DNA of 64,000 nucleotides from Aquibium microcysteis. GTDB lineage: Bacteria; Pseudomonadota; Alphaproteobacteria; Rhizobiales; Rhizobiaceae. Location: assembly GCF_014495845.1 (NCBI RefSeq), contig NZ_CP061080.1, forward strand, positions 1,539,001-1,603,000. Reading direction: 5' to 3'. Of the stretch, positions 7,863 through 15,040 are shown in pieces (positions within the stretch are counted from its first letter, which is position 1; each line of letters opens with the position of its first letter). The notes beneath the pieces were generated by a model, which made no database searches, was not told where the DNA came from, and worked only from the letters and a program-made list of their open reading frames with translations. Made by a program: the position numbers and the translations under genes.

Positions 7863-9883
7863 GGCAGGTTCGCCAGGTCGAGCATGTAGACGCGCTCCTC
7901 GGCGGTGTCCTCCGAGTTCAGGCTGGCCCAGGCGTCCGGCCGGTTCAGCACGTCGTCGTAGAGCTCGGCCAGGCTCTTCAGCCGTTCCTCGAAGCGGGTG
8001 CGGTCGGCCGGCGACGACTGGCGGAACTCGTCGAGCGTCAGGGCGAGGATCTCGCTCTTGTAGGGCAGCGACTGGATCCAGCGGGGAACGACGCTCATCA
8101 GCTGGCTGGTCGGCTGGTTGCGCAGCTGCGCCGTGATGTCGAGGGCCTGCGACGTCGAACTGGTCTGCACCGCTCCGAAGAAGTCGGCAGTGCTCGTCTG
8201 ATTGTCCTTCACGGCTTCGAGCAGCTCGTTCAGCGTGCTCATCAGCCCCTGCAGCTCGCCCTTGCGGACCATCACCTTGATCTCGAAGGCGCGCTTCTCG
8301 AAATCGGTCAGGTCGCGGTCGACCACCCAGGCGGTGATGTTGGAGGGGGGCGTCGCGTTTGAACCGATGTACTCGACGAAAGCCGCGCGGACGGCGCCCA
8401 GGATCGCGGCTGAGGTGCTATCGCTTCCCGCGCTGTCGCTGGAGATGCTGGTGAAGCGGCCGGCGCTCATGAAGTCGATGACCTTGCCGATCGTGTTGCG
8501 CAGGCTTTCCTCGAGTTCGGTCTCGCCGCCGCCGATCACCGCGAAGGCGATGTTGGATTCGCCGTCGCCGGCCGCCATGGCCTCGAATTGCGGCTTGGCC
8601 TTCGGATAGTCCGACGAGCCCTCGCCGCCGACGTAGATCGAGGCGATGTAGACCTGCTCCTGGTCGGCCAGTGCCCGCACCGCCTGTTCGCTGAGGCCCG
8701 TGGTGTTCTTCTCGTGGCCGAGCGGGTGCGAGCTCGCGTCGCCGATGAGCACGATGGTGCGCGCGGATTGCGCGGACCAGTTGGAGGCGATGGCCGTCTG
8801 GACGCCCGCGAACACCTCCTCCTCGTGGTCGCCGCTGCCGACGGTCGCCACCTGCACCACACCGGAGCCGAGAAGATCGCGGAACTCGGCGGCCGGCAGC
8901 AGGTCGGGCGTGAAATTCTTGGCGGCCCATTCGATGCCGGGGCTCTGCTCGGGGGAATCGCGGTAGCCCACGAGGCCGAACTTCAGCGCCGAAGGATCGG
9001 CGAGCTTCTGCGACAGCGCCTGGGACGCCTCGCGCATCGCCGATTCGACCGCCTTGATGTAGGGGTCCATCGACACCGTCATGTCGATCACGAAGACCAC
9101 GTCGGCCGCGATCGAACTGACGCCGCCGCCGGTCTGCTCGCGGAAGCAGTCGGAGGAACCGGCTTGGCGGATGTCGCAGGCGTCGACCTGCTGGGAGCGC
9201 GCCTGCGCGGTCAGGGCGGCGGTCTGCAGGGCGCGCATGTCGCCGCTGGGCGAAAGCGCGCTCAGATCCTCGAACTGCAGGATCGGCAGCAGGTAGAACT
9301 GCTGGTTGATGTCGACCCAGGCGCTCGGCTCGCGCGAGATGACGCCCGGGGGGGGCGTACCGGCGGCGATGTCGGCGTAGAGCTTGTCGCCGGCGATCGT
9401 TCCGCTGTCGATCTCCTCCAGCGCGATGTCGAGCGATTCCTGGTTCTCGAACATCAGCACCGGCTTGCGTTCCGAGACGCCGGGGTTGACGTAGGCCAGT
9501 GCGAGCGCCTGCTTCCACATCACCACGTCCTCGGCCCGCATGTAGCCCAGGATGTCACGCGTGTTGCGGCCGACGACGAACCAGCCCTCGGCGGTGAAGT
9601 TCGCCTGGTCGTACTTCACGTCGAACATCTCGAAGGCGAAGAGCGCCTCGAAGGCCGGCAGGTTCGCCTCGCTCTGATGGCTGTTGACGTCCATCTCGGT
9701 GTAGATGTTCGACTGCGGCTTGGTCAGCAGCCGCAGCGGCAGACCGGTCGTCGTGACGATGCAGAATTCCTCGGGAGCGCGGCAGTCGACGTCGGCGTCC
9801 TGCGCGGAGGCCGGCGCGGCCAGCAGGACCGGGAGCAGGCACGCGAGGGTGCGGAAAAGGTCGGCGGGCGTTCGCAACATCAT
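7859..9883 (-). CDS. Exported vWA-domain protein resembling PpkA periplasmic part
   Basis: A 674-residue protein with a Sec signal peptide (LACLLPVLLAAPASAQ, cleavage near 28), so the whole chain is periplasmic. Residues about 40-125 look like an SH3-type module (TTTGLPLRLL…GWFVVGRNTRDILGYMRAEDVVMW). The von Willebrand A domain starts at about 262 with the metal-site motif D267-M-T-V-S271 (VFVIDMTVSMDPYI) and has a second acidic loop at IVLIGD382ASSH. The region after it (AWVVDRDLTDFEKRAFEIKV) resembles the segment following the vWA domain in PpkA-type proteins. No kinase domain or transmembrane anchor is present. Its ATG overlaps the preceding stop (ATGA at 9880-9883). I infer a sensor or scaffold that works with the TagTS-like transporter. 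Confidence 0.82.
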   Translation of the reverse strand: MMLRTPADLFRTLACLLPVLLAAPASAQDADVDCRAPEEFCIVTTTGLPLRLLTKPQSNIYTEMDVNSHQSEANLPAFEALFAFEMFDVKYDQANFTAEGWFVVGRNTRDILGYMRAEDVVMWKQALALAYVNPGVSERKPVLMFENQESLDIALEEIDSGTIAGDKLYADIAAGTPPPGVISREPSAWVDINQQFYLLPILQFEDLSALSPSGDMRALQTAALTAQARSQQVDACDIRQAGSSDCFREQTGGGVSSIAADVVFVIDMTVSMDPYIKAVESAMREASQALSQKLADPSALKFGLVGYRDSPEQSPGIEWAAKNFTPDLLPAAEFRDLLGSGVVQVATVGSGDHEEEVFAGVQTAIASNWSAQSARTIVLIGDASSHPLGHEKNTTGLSEQAVRALADQEQVYIASIYVGGEGSSDYPKAKPQFEAMAAGDGESNIAFAVIGGGETELEESLRNTIGKVIDFMSAGRFTSISSDSAGSDSTSAAILGAVRAAFVEYIGSNATPPSNITAWVVDRDLTDFEKRAFEIKVMVRKGELQGLMSTLNELLEAVKDNQTSTADFFGAVQTSSTSQALDITAQLRNQPTSQLMSVVPRWIQSLPYKSEILALTLDEFRQSSPADRTRFEERLKSLAELYDDVLNRPDAWASLNSEDTAEERVYMLDLANLP

Positions 9884-10962
9884 CTGTAGGTCCTGACTTT
9901 CATGATCCGCTGGGGACAGGCGCCGACCACCGCCGCCTGGAGCGCCGGCAGCAGGCCCTGTTCCATGGAGTAGATGCGGTCCGGCGCGAAACGGGCGGTC
10001 TCGCCCTTCTTCGCCTTCACGCCGAAATCACCGAACGGAACCTGCTGGTAGCAGAACTCCCGCTTGGGGATGCACCAGTAGGCACGGTCGTCGACGCTGC
10101 CGGCGACGGTGGACGCGTCGAGCGGATCGCCGCTGGCGCCGTAGTAATTGTTGGAGGCGATCATCTCCTGGCGCATGATCGCGCCCGTGTCCCCGTCGCT
10201 GACGACGCCGACGGATCCCAGGATGAAGTTCCCGTCGGCCTCGCATGTCGTCCGCTCGACGGCAAAGACGGTGTCGCCCGGCTTGACCGTCCGCGCCGCC
10301 GCGAGGTCGATCCAGGGATAGTCGTTCTGCGTCCACACGGCGGGTGTGCCGTCCGCGCGGTCGACAGCGACGATGCGTCCGGGAACGTCGCGGGACCGGG
10401 CGGCCTGCGCCGGTGCGCCGACGCCCGCGGGAACCTCGTCGGCGGCGATGAAGATGCGCCGCTCGACGTGCAGCACCGGCGTTCCCTGGTTGAGACGCCC
10501 CTTTGACGCCTTCGAGAAGAAGGGCGCGTGAAAGGCCACGAGGCCGGCACGTTCGAAGGAGCAGTCCCGCGCCTCGCGCAGCAGCGCGCCGGGCGCGGCA
10601 TCCGCCATCGCGTCCTGGAGTTCCAGAAGCAGTTCCTCCTCCGGCCAGTGATAGAGGAAGAGGTGGTCGTCGAAGACGCGCAGATAGGTCGTGTCGCCGA
10701 CGCGGCGCTCTTCCGGTGCGGCGGCGGGATAGCGCAGGATCTTCATGCGCAGGAAGGCGGCGCGGGTGGCCTCCGGCAGCTGTTCGGCCGGGGCGGCGGC
10801 GATTTCGGTCACGTCGAGGTCGTCGGCGAGATTGACGTCGCAGGACAGCGGCTGGTCGGCATCGAGGAAGGCACTGGTGCTGCGGCCGGTTTCGGCGGCG
10901 CCGGCAGGCGCTGCGACGAGCGCCGCCCAGGCCGCGAGGCACGCCACCCACTGTCGCCGCAT
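9880..10962 (-). CDS. Exported protein of unknown function, first gene of Tag-like operon
   Basis: A 360-residue protein with an evident signal peptide (MRRQWVACLAAWAALVAAPAGAAETG). I do not recognise the family. The mature part is rich in beta-type segments and has seven or so cysteines, some spaced as if to form disulfides (DQPLSCDVN, EARDCSFE, RTTCEADG, YWCIPKREFCYQQ, GACPQR). The ATG at 10962 was chosen because it puts the signal peptide at the N-terminus; the open frame runs on to 11106 without signal features. It is the promoter-proximal gene of the operon and its stop overlaps the vWA start. By position it may fill the role of the lipoprotein TagQ in Pseudomonas, but no lipobox is visible, so this is only a positional analogy. 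Confidence 0.72.
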   Translation of the reverse strand: MRRQWVACLAAWAALVAAPAGAAETGRSTSAFLDADQPLSCDVNLADDLDVTEIAAAPAEQLPEATRAAFLRMKILRYPAAAPEERRVGDTTYLRVFDDHLFLYHWPEEELLLELQDAMADAAPGALLREARDCSFERAGLVAFHAPFFSKASKGRLNQGTPVLHVERRIFIAADEVPAGVGAPAQAARSRDVPGRIVAVDRADGTPAVWTQNDYPWIDLAAARTVKPGDTVFAVERTTCEADGNFILGSVGVVSDGDTGAIMRQEMIASNNYYGASGDPLDASTVAGSVDDRAYWCIPKREFCYQQVPFGDFGVKAKKGETARFAPDRIYSMEQGLLPALQAAVVGACPQRIMKVRTYR

Positions 10963-11256
10963 TCCGACTACCCCACCCGATCCCGGAGTTCCCCTGCGGC
11001 AAGATCGACGTTTCCGCAAGGGGATGTCAAGGCCGGACCGCACCCGGCATCGGTCGAGGATGACGGTGACAGAGCAAAAAGACATGTTTTTCTGTCTGGA
11101 GCGCAATATTGTGCAACAAAGGCAACGCTCGATACTTTAGACCGGTGACATCTACTTTCGCGCGAAAGCAACGAAGCCGGCCCGCGTGCCCGGTTCACGA
11201 AGGGAGGTGCGATCGATGTCGATTAACCTCCGGCTCGACCGAGGCGAGCGTCCCGC
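10963..11256 (-). promoter_or_regulatory. Promoter region of Tag-like operon with AT-rich palindrome
   Basis: This gap of 294 bases between the DUF1598-like gene and the first Tag-like gene contains the most AT-rich stretch of the left 15 kb. An imperfect palindrome is centred between 11084 and 11085 (CAAAAAGACATGTTTTTCTG, 11075-11094, core ACATGT), next to CAATATTG at 11102-11109. It probably holds the operon promoter and an operator, but no convincing -35/-10 pair can be assigned on the minus strand by eye. A plus-strand ORF at 11217 with GGGAGG upstream is possible but overlaps the next gene in antisense. Confidence 0.4.
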
Positions 11257-12516
11257 TCAGCCGACGTCCCAGACGACGGCGTCGCGCTGCGGGCGCCTCG
11301 CCAGGATCCTCGACGCGGCACTCGCCCCCGACGTCCGGCGCCGGGAATTCGCTTCGTCGAAACCGAGCGAAACGCCGCCGCACACCCAGGAGGTGTAGCC
11401 GCCGTCGCGGTAGACCAGGCTCTTGCCCGGGAGGGTGTCCCAGAGCTTGACCGGCTGCACGACATAGGCGTCGAGATGTTCGCGGACCGGAAACCGCACG
11501 GCCTCCAGCACGCCGTGCCGGACGATGATGCGCGCGAGCGCGAAATGGCGGAAGATGTTGTGCATGTCGCGCCAGATCGGCTCGGCGCGGTAGGTGTCCT
11601 CCATGCGCTCGGTCCAGGCGCAGGTGAAGGCGCGCGTCATCGGGTTGACGGCGCCCGACGCCGCAAGTCCGTCATGCGTCAGCTTCTCGTCCTCGTCCTG
11701 GAGCACCACCTGCGCGGTCTCCAGGAAGCCGGCATCGGCGGCGGGCGTTACCTGGTAGTCGAAGCGGCCCGGCGCGAACCAGAATCGCGTGTTGGTGGGT
11801 CCCAGCGTCTCGCCGCGCTTGCGGGCGATCTTCGAATAGGTCCGGGAGACCTCGGTGTGCGAGGGGAACGGCGAGTCGATGGGCAGTTTCATGGTCCCCT
11901 GCCCCACCTGCTTCATCCGGTAGTCGGCATCGACCAGCACGTAGGCGACGCGGGTGTGCCGCGGCATGCCGTCGACGCGCACCTTCTGCGGCGAAGCGCA
12001 GACCTCTTCGACGCGACGGTCGAAATCCGGATCGTCGGCATCGATCGCCCGCAGCCGCCGGTAGACTTCGGGATCGGGATCGATCGAGATGCCCGGCGCA
12101 AGATTGTAGCCCGGCTCGCCCGGCTTGCCGATGTAGCGGCCCATGGCCGCACGCATCGCGATGACGAAATCGTCGAGGAACAGCGGCGGAGCATCGGGTT
12201 CCTTCTGGCCCCACAGCACGACGTCCTTCGTGGCGGGATCCGCGACGAAGCCGTCGAGACGGGTCATGCCGCCGAAGCGCCTGATCCGCGAGCAGCGGGC
12301 ACGCGAGAAGGTCTTCGACGTCGACTTGCACTCGTGCAGGGAGGCGATCAGCTGCCCGAGCGACACGGCGACCTGCGGGTCGGCGTCGAAGCGCGACGGC
12401 TCGAAGCCGCAGACCGGCTCCCCGGCCCGCACGATCCGGCTGCCCCAGGGCAGCGCCGCCGTCGCCAGCGCGGCCCCGCCCGTTCCCAGCAGTCGCCGTC
12501 TCGAAATCTCCGTCAT
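11257..12516 (-). CDS. Tat-exported DUF1598-like protein
   Basis: A 419-residue protein starting with a twin-arginine signal (SRRRLLGTGGAALATAALPWG, mature from about residue 32), so it should be exported folded through Tat. The central region carries GMPRHTRVAYVLVDADYRMKQVGQG, which matches the DUF1598 family best known from Planctomycetes, and later AFTCAWTERMED…IFRHFALARI. No catalytic motif is known for this family. It lies 295 bases upstream of the Tag-like operon on the same strand and is also extracytoplasmic, so a shared role in the envelope is possible but unproven. The ATG at 12516 is directly followed by the Tat motif, which fixes the start. Family assignment is from motif recall. 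Confidence 0.65.
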   Translation of the reverse strand: MTEISRRRLLGTGGAALATAALPWGSRIVRAGEPVCGFEPSRFDADPQVAVSLGQLIASLHECKSTSKTFSRARCSRIRRFGGMTRLDGFVADPATKDVVLWGQKEPDAPPLFLDDFVIAMRAAMGRYIGKPGEPGYNLAPGISIDPDPEVYRRLRAIDADDPDFDRRVEEVCASPQKVRVDGMPRHTRVAYVLVDADYRMKQVGQGTMKLPIDSPFPSHTEVSRTYSKIARKRGETLGPTNTRFWFAPGRFDYQVTPAADAGFLETAQVVLQDEDEKLTHDGLAASGAVNPMTRAFTCAWTERMEDTYRAEPIWRDMHNIFRHFALARIIVRHGVLEAVRFPVREHLDAYVVQPVKLWDTLPGKSLVYRDGGYTSWVCGGVSLGFDEANSRRRTSGASAASRILARRPQRDAVVWDVG

Positions 12517-12543
12517 GCCGTACGAGGACCGTGTCGTGATGAT

Positions 12544-12564
12544 GCCGCACCCGGGGGGTGCGGC
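12544..12564 (-). other. Perfect 8-bp stem-loop between two minus-strand genes
   Basis: GCCGCACC (12544-12551) and GGTGCGGC (12557-12564) form a perfect 8-bp stem with a 5-base loop. It begins three bases after the stop codon of the small ORF 12568-12849 and lies 28 bases before the DUF1598-like start. No U-run follows in the direction of transcription, so it is not a classical intrinsic terminator. It could stabilise a transcript end or act in the leader of the downstream gene. Confidence 0.4.
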
Positions 12565-12567
12565 GAT

Positions 12568-12849
12568 CTAACCACGGGCGGCGTGCGCGACAAAGCGATT
12601 TTCGAGCGCGGAAGGGTCGGCCTGCCCGCCTGGCGGCAACCGAACCGGTGCGGGCTGTGCATCGGCCGGGATACCGGCGGGCTGCTGACGCGCCTCGTCC
12701 CGGAACTGATCCGATGGACGCGGGCGGCGTCGTCGCGGCCGTGGCGCTTTCGGCGGAAAGGGGGTTTCGACGAAGCGGCCGGTCGCGCCGTCGAACGCGA
12801 TCTCGGTCAGGTATCCTCTCCGGCTGCAGATCGTGCGATGCGGACCCAT
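12568..12849 (-). CDS. Small hypothetical protein, Arg/Pro-rich
   Basis: A candidate 93-residue protein (MGPHRTICSRRGYLTEIAF…) ending at TAG 12568-12570. A GGAGG lies 11 bases before the ATG. The first 35 residues look like ordinary protein with balanced composition; the remainder is Arg/Pro/Ala-rich and may be disordered. Support comes from the ribosome-binding site and from the stem-loop just after the stop. I do not recognise a family, and coding by chance cannot be excluded in such GC-rich DNA. Confidence 0.35.
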   Translation of the reverse strand: MGPHRTICSRRGYLTEIAFDGATGRFVETPFPPKAPRPRRRRPRPSDQFRDEARQQPAGIPADAQPAPVRLPPGGQADPSALENRFVAHAARG

Positions 12850-12964
12850 GAGGACGTCGGCCTCCGTTGGTGAAGCGTCCGACGAGAATGACCCATTCCG
12901 CCGGCACCGGTCCTGAAAGTCGGACGAAATTTCTCCGAATTCCGCGGACGTCGGGCTCGAATGT

Positions 12965-14575
12965 TCACCCCTCGAGCCCGAGCAGCGGACCGAACCTCCC
13001 GCAGAGGGTGGCGAGTTCGGGAGACAGAGCCGCAGCAGACCGGGCCGCCGGCGCCATGCCGCGGTCGGCCGCCAGGGCGCGCAGCCGGGCGACAACCGCC
13101 CGCGCCCCCTCCAGGTCGCCGCATCCGGCGAGGATCAGGGCGGCCGGTGCGAGGACGGTGGCGAAATTCTCCGGGTGAGCCGCGGACGCGCGCGCCCAAT
13201 CCGCCGCGGCCGCCGCGCGGCCCAGACGGAACTCGGCATGGGCGAGCGCCAGCTGGGCGGAGTAGAGGGCGGGTTCGAGGGGGCTGAGCGCGAGGAGGAG
13301 GTCGATGTGCTCGAGGCCCCGCAAGGGCTCGCCGTACAGCGCGTGGGCGAGACCGATCTCGAAATGGCCGTGCGCGAAGCACGGGCTGAGGGCGACCGCC
13401 CGTTCGGCATGGCGCAGGCAGGCAGGCTGGTCGCCCTCGAGCCCGAGCGCCCGCCCGTAGGACCAGAGCGTGTAGGGATCCTCGTCGTCGGCCTCCATTC
13501 CCGCCTCGGCCGTGCGGCGGGCGGCGGCGACGTCGGCCGCCAGGTCGGACGAGAGGCCGGAGAAGGCCAGCACCCAGTGACACACCGACTGGCCCGCATG
13601 GGCCCGGGCGAAATGCGGCGCAAGCCGGGTCGCGGCGCGGAAATGATCGAGAGCGGCGCCGATGCGCGCGGGATCGTTGCTGTAGACCCCCGCGAGCCCG
13701 GCGTGGAAATGCTCCCAGGCGCCGAGCGATTCCTCGGGAAGCGCGAGCGCGCGGCGCGTCTCCGCGAGGCTGATCTGGCGCTGGACCGCATTGGCGATCC
13801 GGTCTGTCAGCGCCCCGATCAGCCCGGCATAGGCGTGCAGGTCCTCCACGAACTCGCCCGTCCACAGGATCCCCGCGCCGTCGGCCTCGACGATCTCCAC
13901 GACCAGCCGCAGGCGGCCGTCGCGGACCGCCGCCGTTCCCGTGACCACGTGGAGGACGCCCAGCGCCCGGCCGACGGCGCGCGGATCGGCATGGAGCTGG
14001 CGCAGCGCGAAGGCGCTGCCGCGGGCGATGACGTGGAAGCCGCGCATGCAGGCGAGCCGGCCGATGACGTCATGGGCGAGCCCGTCGACAAGCAGCAGGT
14101 CGCCCGGATGGCCCGGCCCGGCCAGGGCGAAGGGAAGGACGGCGATGCCGTCCCGGCGCAGGCGCGGCACCGCAGCGACGCCGGCTTCCGCTTCACCCGC
14201 CGGCCGCCGCCCCGTTGCGGCGGAGAGGCCGGCCGACGCAGACGTCGGGGCCGCGGAGGCGGACTGCACGCCGTCGAACACGTAGCCGCGCCGCGGAAGC
14301 GTACGCAGCAGCGTTCGCCCTTCGCGGGCAAGGGCCTGCCGGATGTCGTGGATGCACTGCGTCAGCGAATCCTCGGTCACGATCACCCGGGGCCAGACCG
14401 TCTGGACCAGTTCCTCCCGCGACACCACCCGACCGGCATGACGCACCAGATGGGCGAGAACCTCGAAGGATTTCGGCCGCAGCAGGACCTCCTCCCCGGC
14501 GCAGAAAAGCCGGCCGAGCTGCAGGTCCACGACGACTTCCCCGAAGCGGAACCGAAGGTCCGAAGGATCGTTCAC
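12965..14575 (-). CDS. Winged-helix regulator with TolB-like/TPR effector region
   Basis: A 536-residue regulator. Residues 8-100 form an OmpR/CadC-type winged-helix DNA-binding domain (LLRPKSFEVLAHLVRHAGRVVSREEL … LTQCIHDIRQAL … LLRTLPRRGYVF). Residues about 145-250 match the region found after such domains in CadC/adenylate-cyclase-like regulators (GIAVLPFAL…LLVDGLAHDVIGRLACMRGFHVIARGSAFALR). The rest is alanine-rich tetratricopeptide-like helices. No transmembrane helix separates the domains, so unlike CadC it is cytosolic. The GTG at 14575 was chosen (GAGAGGGGAC just upstream; protein begins MNDPSDLRFRFG). It lies upstream of the DUF1598-like gene on the same strand and could regulate it or the Tag-like operon, though no direct evidence is visible. 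Confidence 0.78.
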   Translation of the reverse strand: MNDPSDLRFRFGEVVVDLQLGRLFCAGEEVLLRPKSFEVLAHLVRHAGRVVSREELVQTVWPRVIVTEDSLTQCIHDIRQALAREGRTLLRTLPRRGYVFDGVQSASAAPTSASAGLSAATGRRPAGEAEAGVAAVPRLRRDGIAVLPFALAGPGHPGDLLLVDGLAHDVIGRLACMRGFHVIARGSAFALRQLHADPRAVGRALGVLHVVTGTAAVRDGRLRLVVEIVEADGAGILWTGEFVEDLHAYAGLIGALTDRIANAVQRQISLAETRRALALPEESLGAWEHFHAGLAGVYSNDPARIGAALDHFRAATRLAPHFARAHAGQSVCHWVLAFSGLSSDLAADVAAARRTAEAGMEADDEDPYTLWSYGRALGLEGDQPACLRHAERAVALSPCFAHGHFEIGLAHALYGEPLRGLEHIDLLLALSPLEPALYSAQLALAHAEFRLGRAAAAADWARASAAHPENFATVLAPAALILAGCGDLEGARAVVARLRALAADRGMAPAARSAAALSPELATLCGRFGPLLGLEG

Positions 14576-15040
14576 GTCCCCTCTCCCATGTCCTCTCGTC
14601 CTTCGCGCCGCTTCCGCGGGACGCGACGTCCATCCTGCCTGTCCGGCGTGCCGAGACGCGGTCGGACACGCCTGGACGCCGGCGGCCCGCGATCCCTCGC
14701 ATTCTGGACGGGGTTCGGGAGGGCGGTCTGTGCGATTGGTCACTCGCCGCAGCAAGCGAATGCTCGTTTCCCGACAAATGCCCAGACGCCCTGCCGCCTC
14801 CGCGACGAAGGATTGTGCCGGAACACGATCGCGTTTTCCGGTTGCAGCCGGGTGCCGCGTCTCCCGGGTGCTTCCGCGACCGGCACGACGCGCAGACCGG
14901 ACACGGTGGCCACCGGCCCTGCCGGATCCGGCCGCTCCTCGCGCCGATTGGCGGAGGATGACCGTCGGCCACGCGGTCGGCATGATCACGGTGGCCGGGG
15001 GCCCGGACGCGACGAGGGGTCGAAGCAGCGCGCCGTTGGC
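14576..15040. other. Intergenic region with no intact gene
   Basis: 465 bases between the winged-helix regulator and the 3' end of the SNF2 gene. No frame with a credible start and RBS was found. The only protein-like signal is a short minus-strand stretch at 14717-14806 resembling a LuxR-type helix-turn-helix, listed separately. Promoter elements for the winged-helix gene should lie just above 14575 but cannot be pinned down by eye. Confidence 0.5.
14717..14806 (-). pseudogene. Possible relic of a LuxR-type HTH domain
   Basis: The minus-strand frame reads VAEAAGRLGICRETSIRLLRR followed by VTNRTDRPP. This resembles the recognition helix region of LuxR-family regulators (AAxxLGISxETVRxxLRRVFAKTG). 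Nothing on either side extends the similarity, so if real it is a 30-residue remnant. The match is short and made from memory, so chance is a serious alternative. Confidence 0.22.

Noticed and set aside
5218..9883. Classical MacAB efflux or Lol lipoprotein export system
   Set aside because: No MacA-type fusion protein and no LolC/E-type signature; the linked vWA and SUMF1 proteins favour a TagTS-like assignment, though not proven.
11217..11398. Plus-strand ORF MSINLRLDRGERPAQP… with GGGAGG upstream
   Set aside because: Most of it lies antisense over the 3' end of the DUF1598-like gene and its composition after residue 20 is that of a shadow frame.
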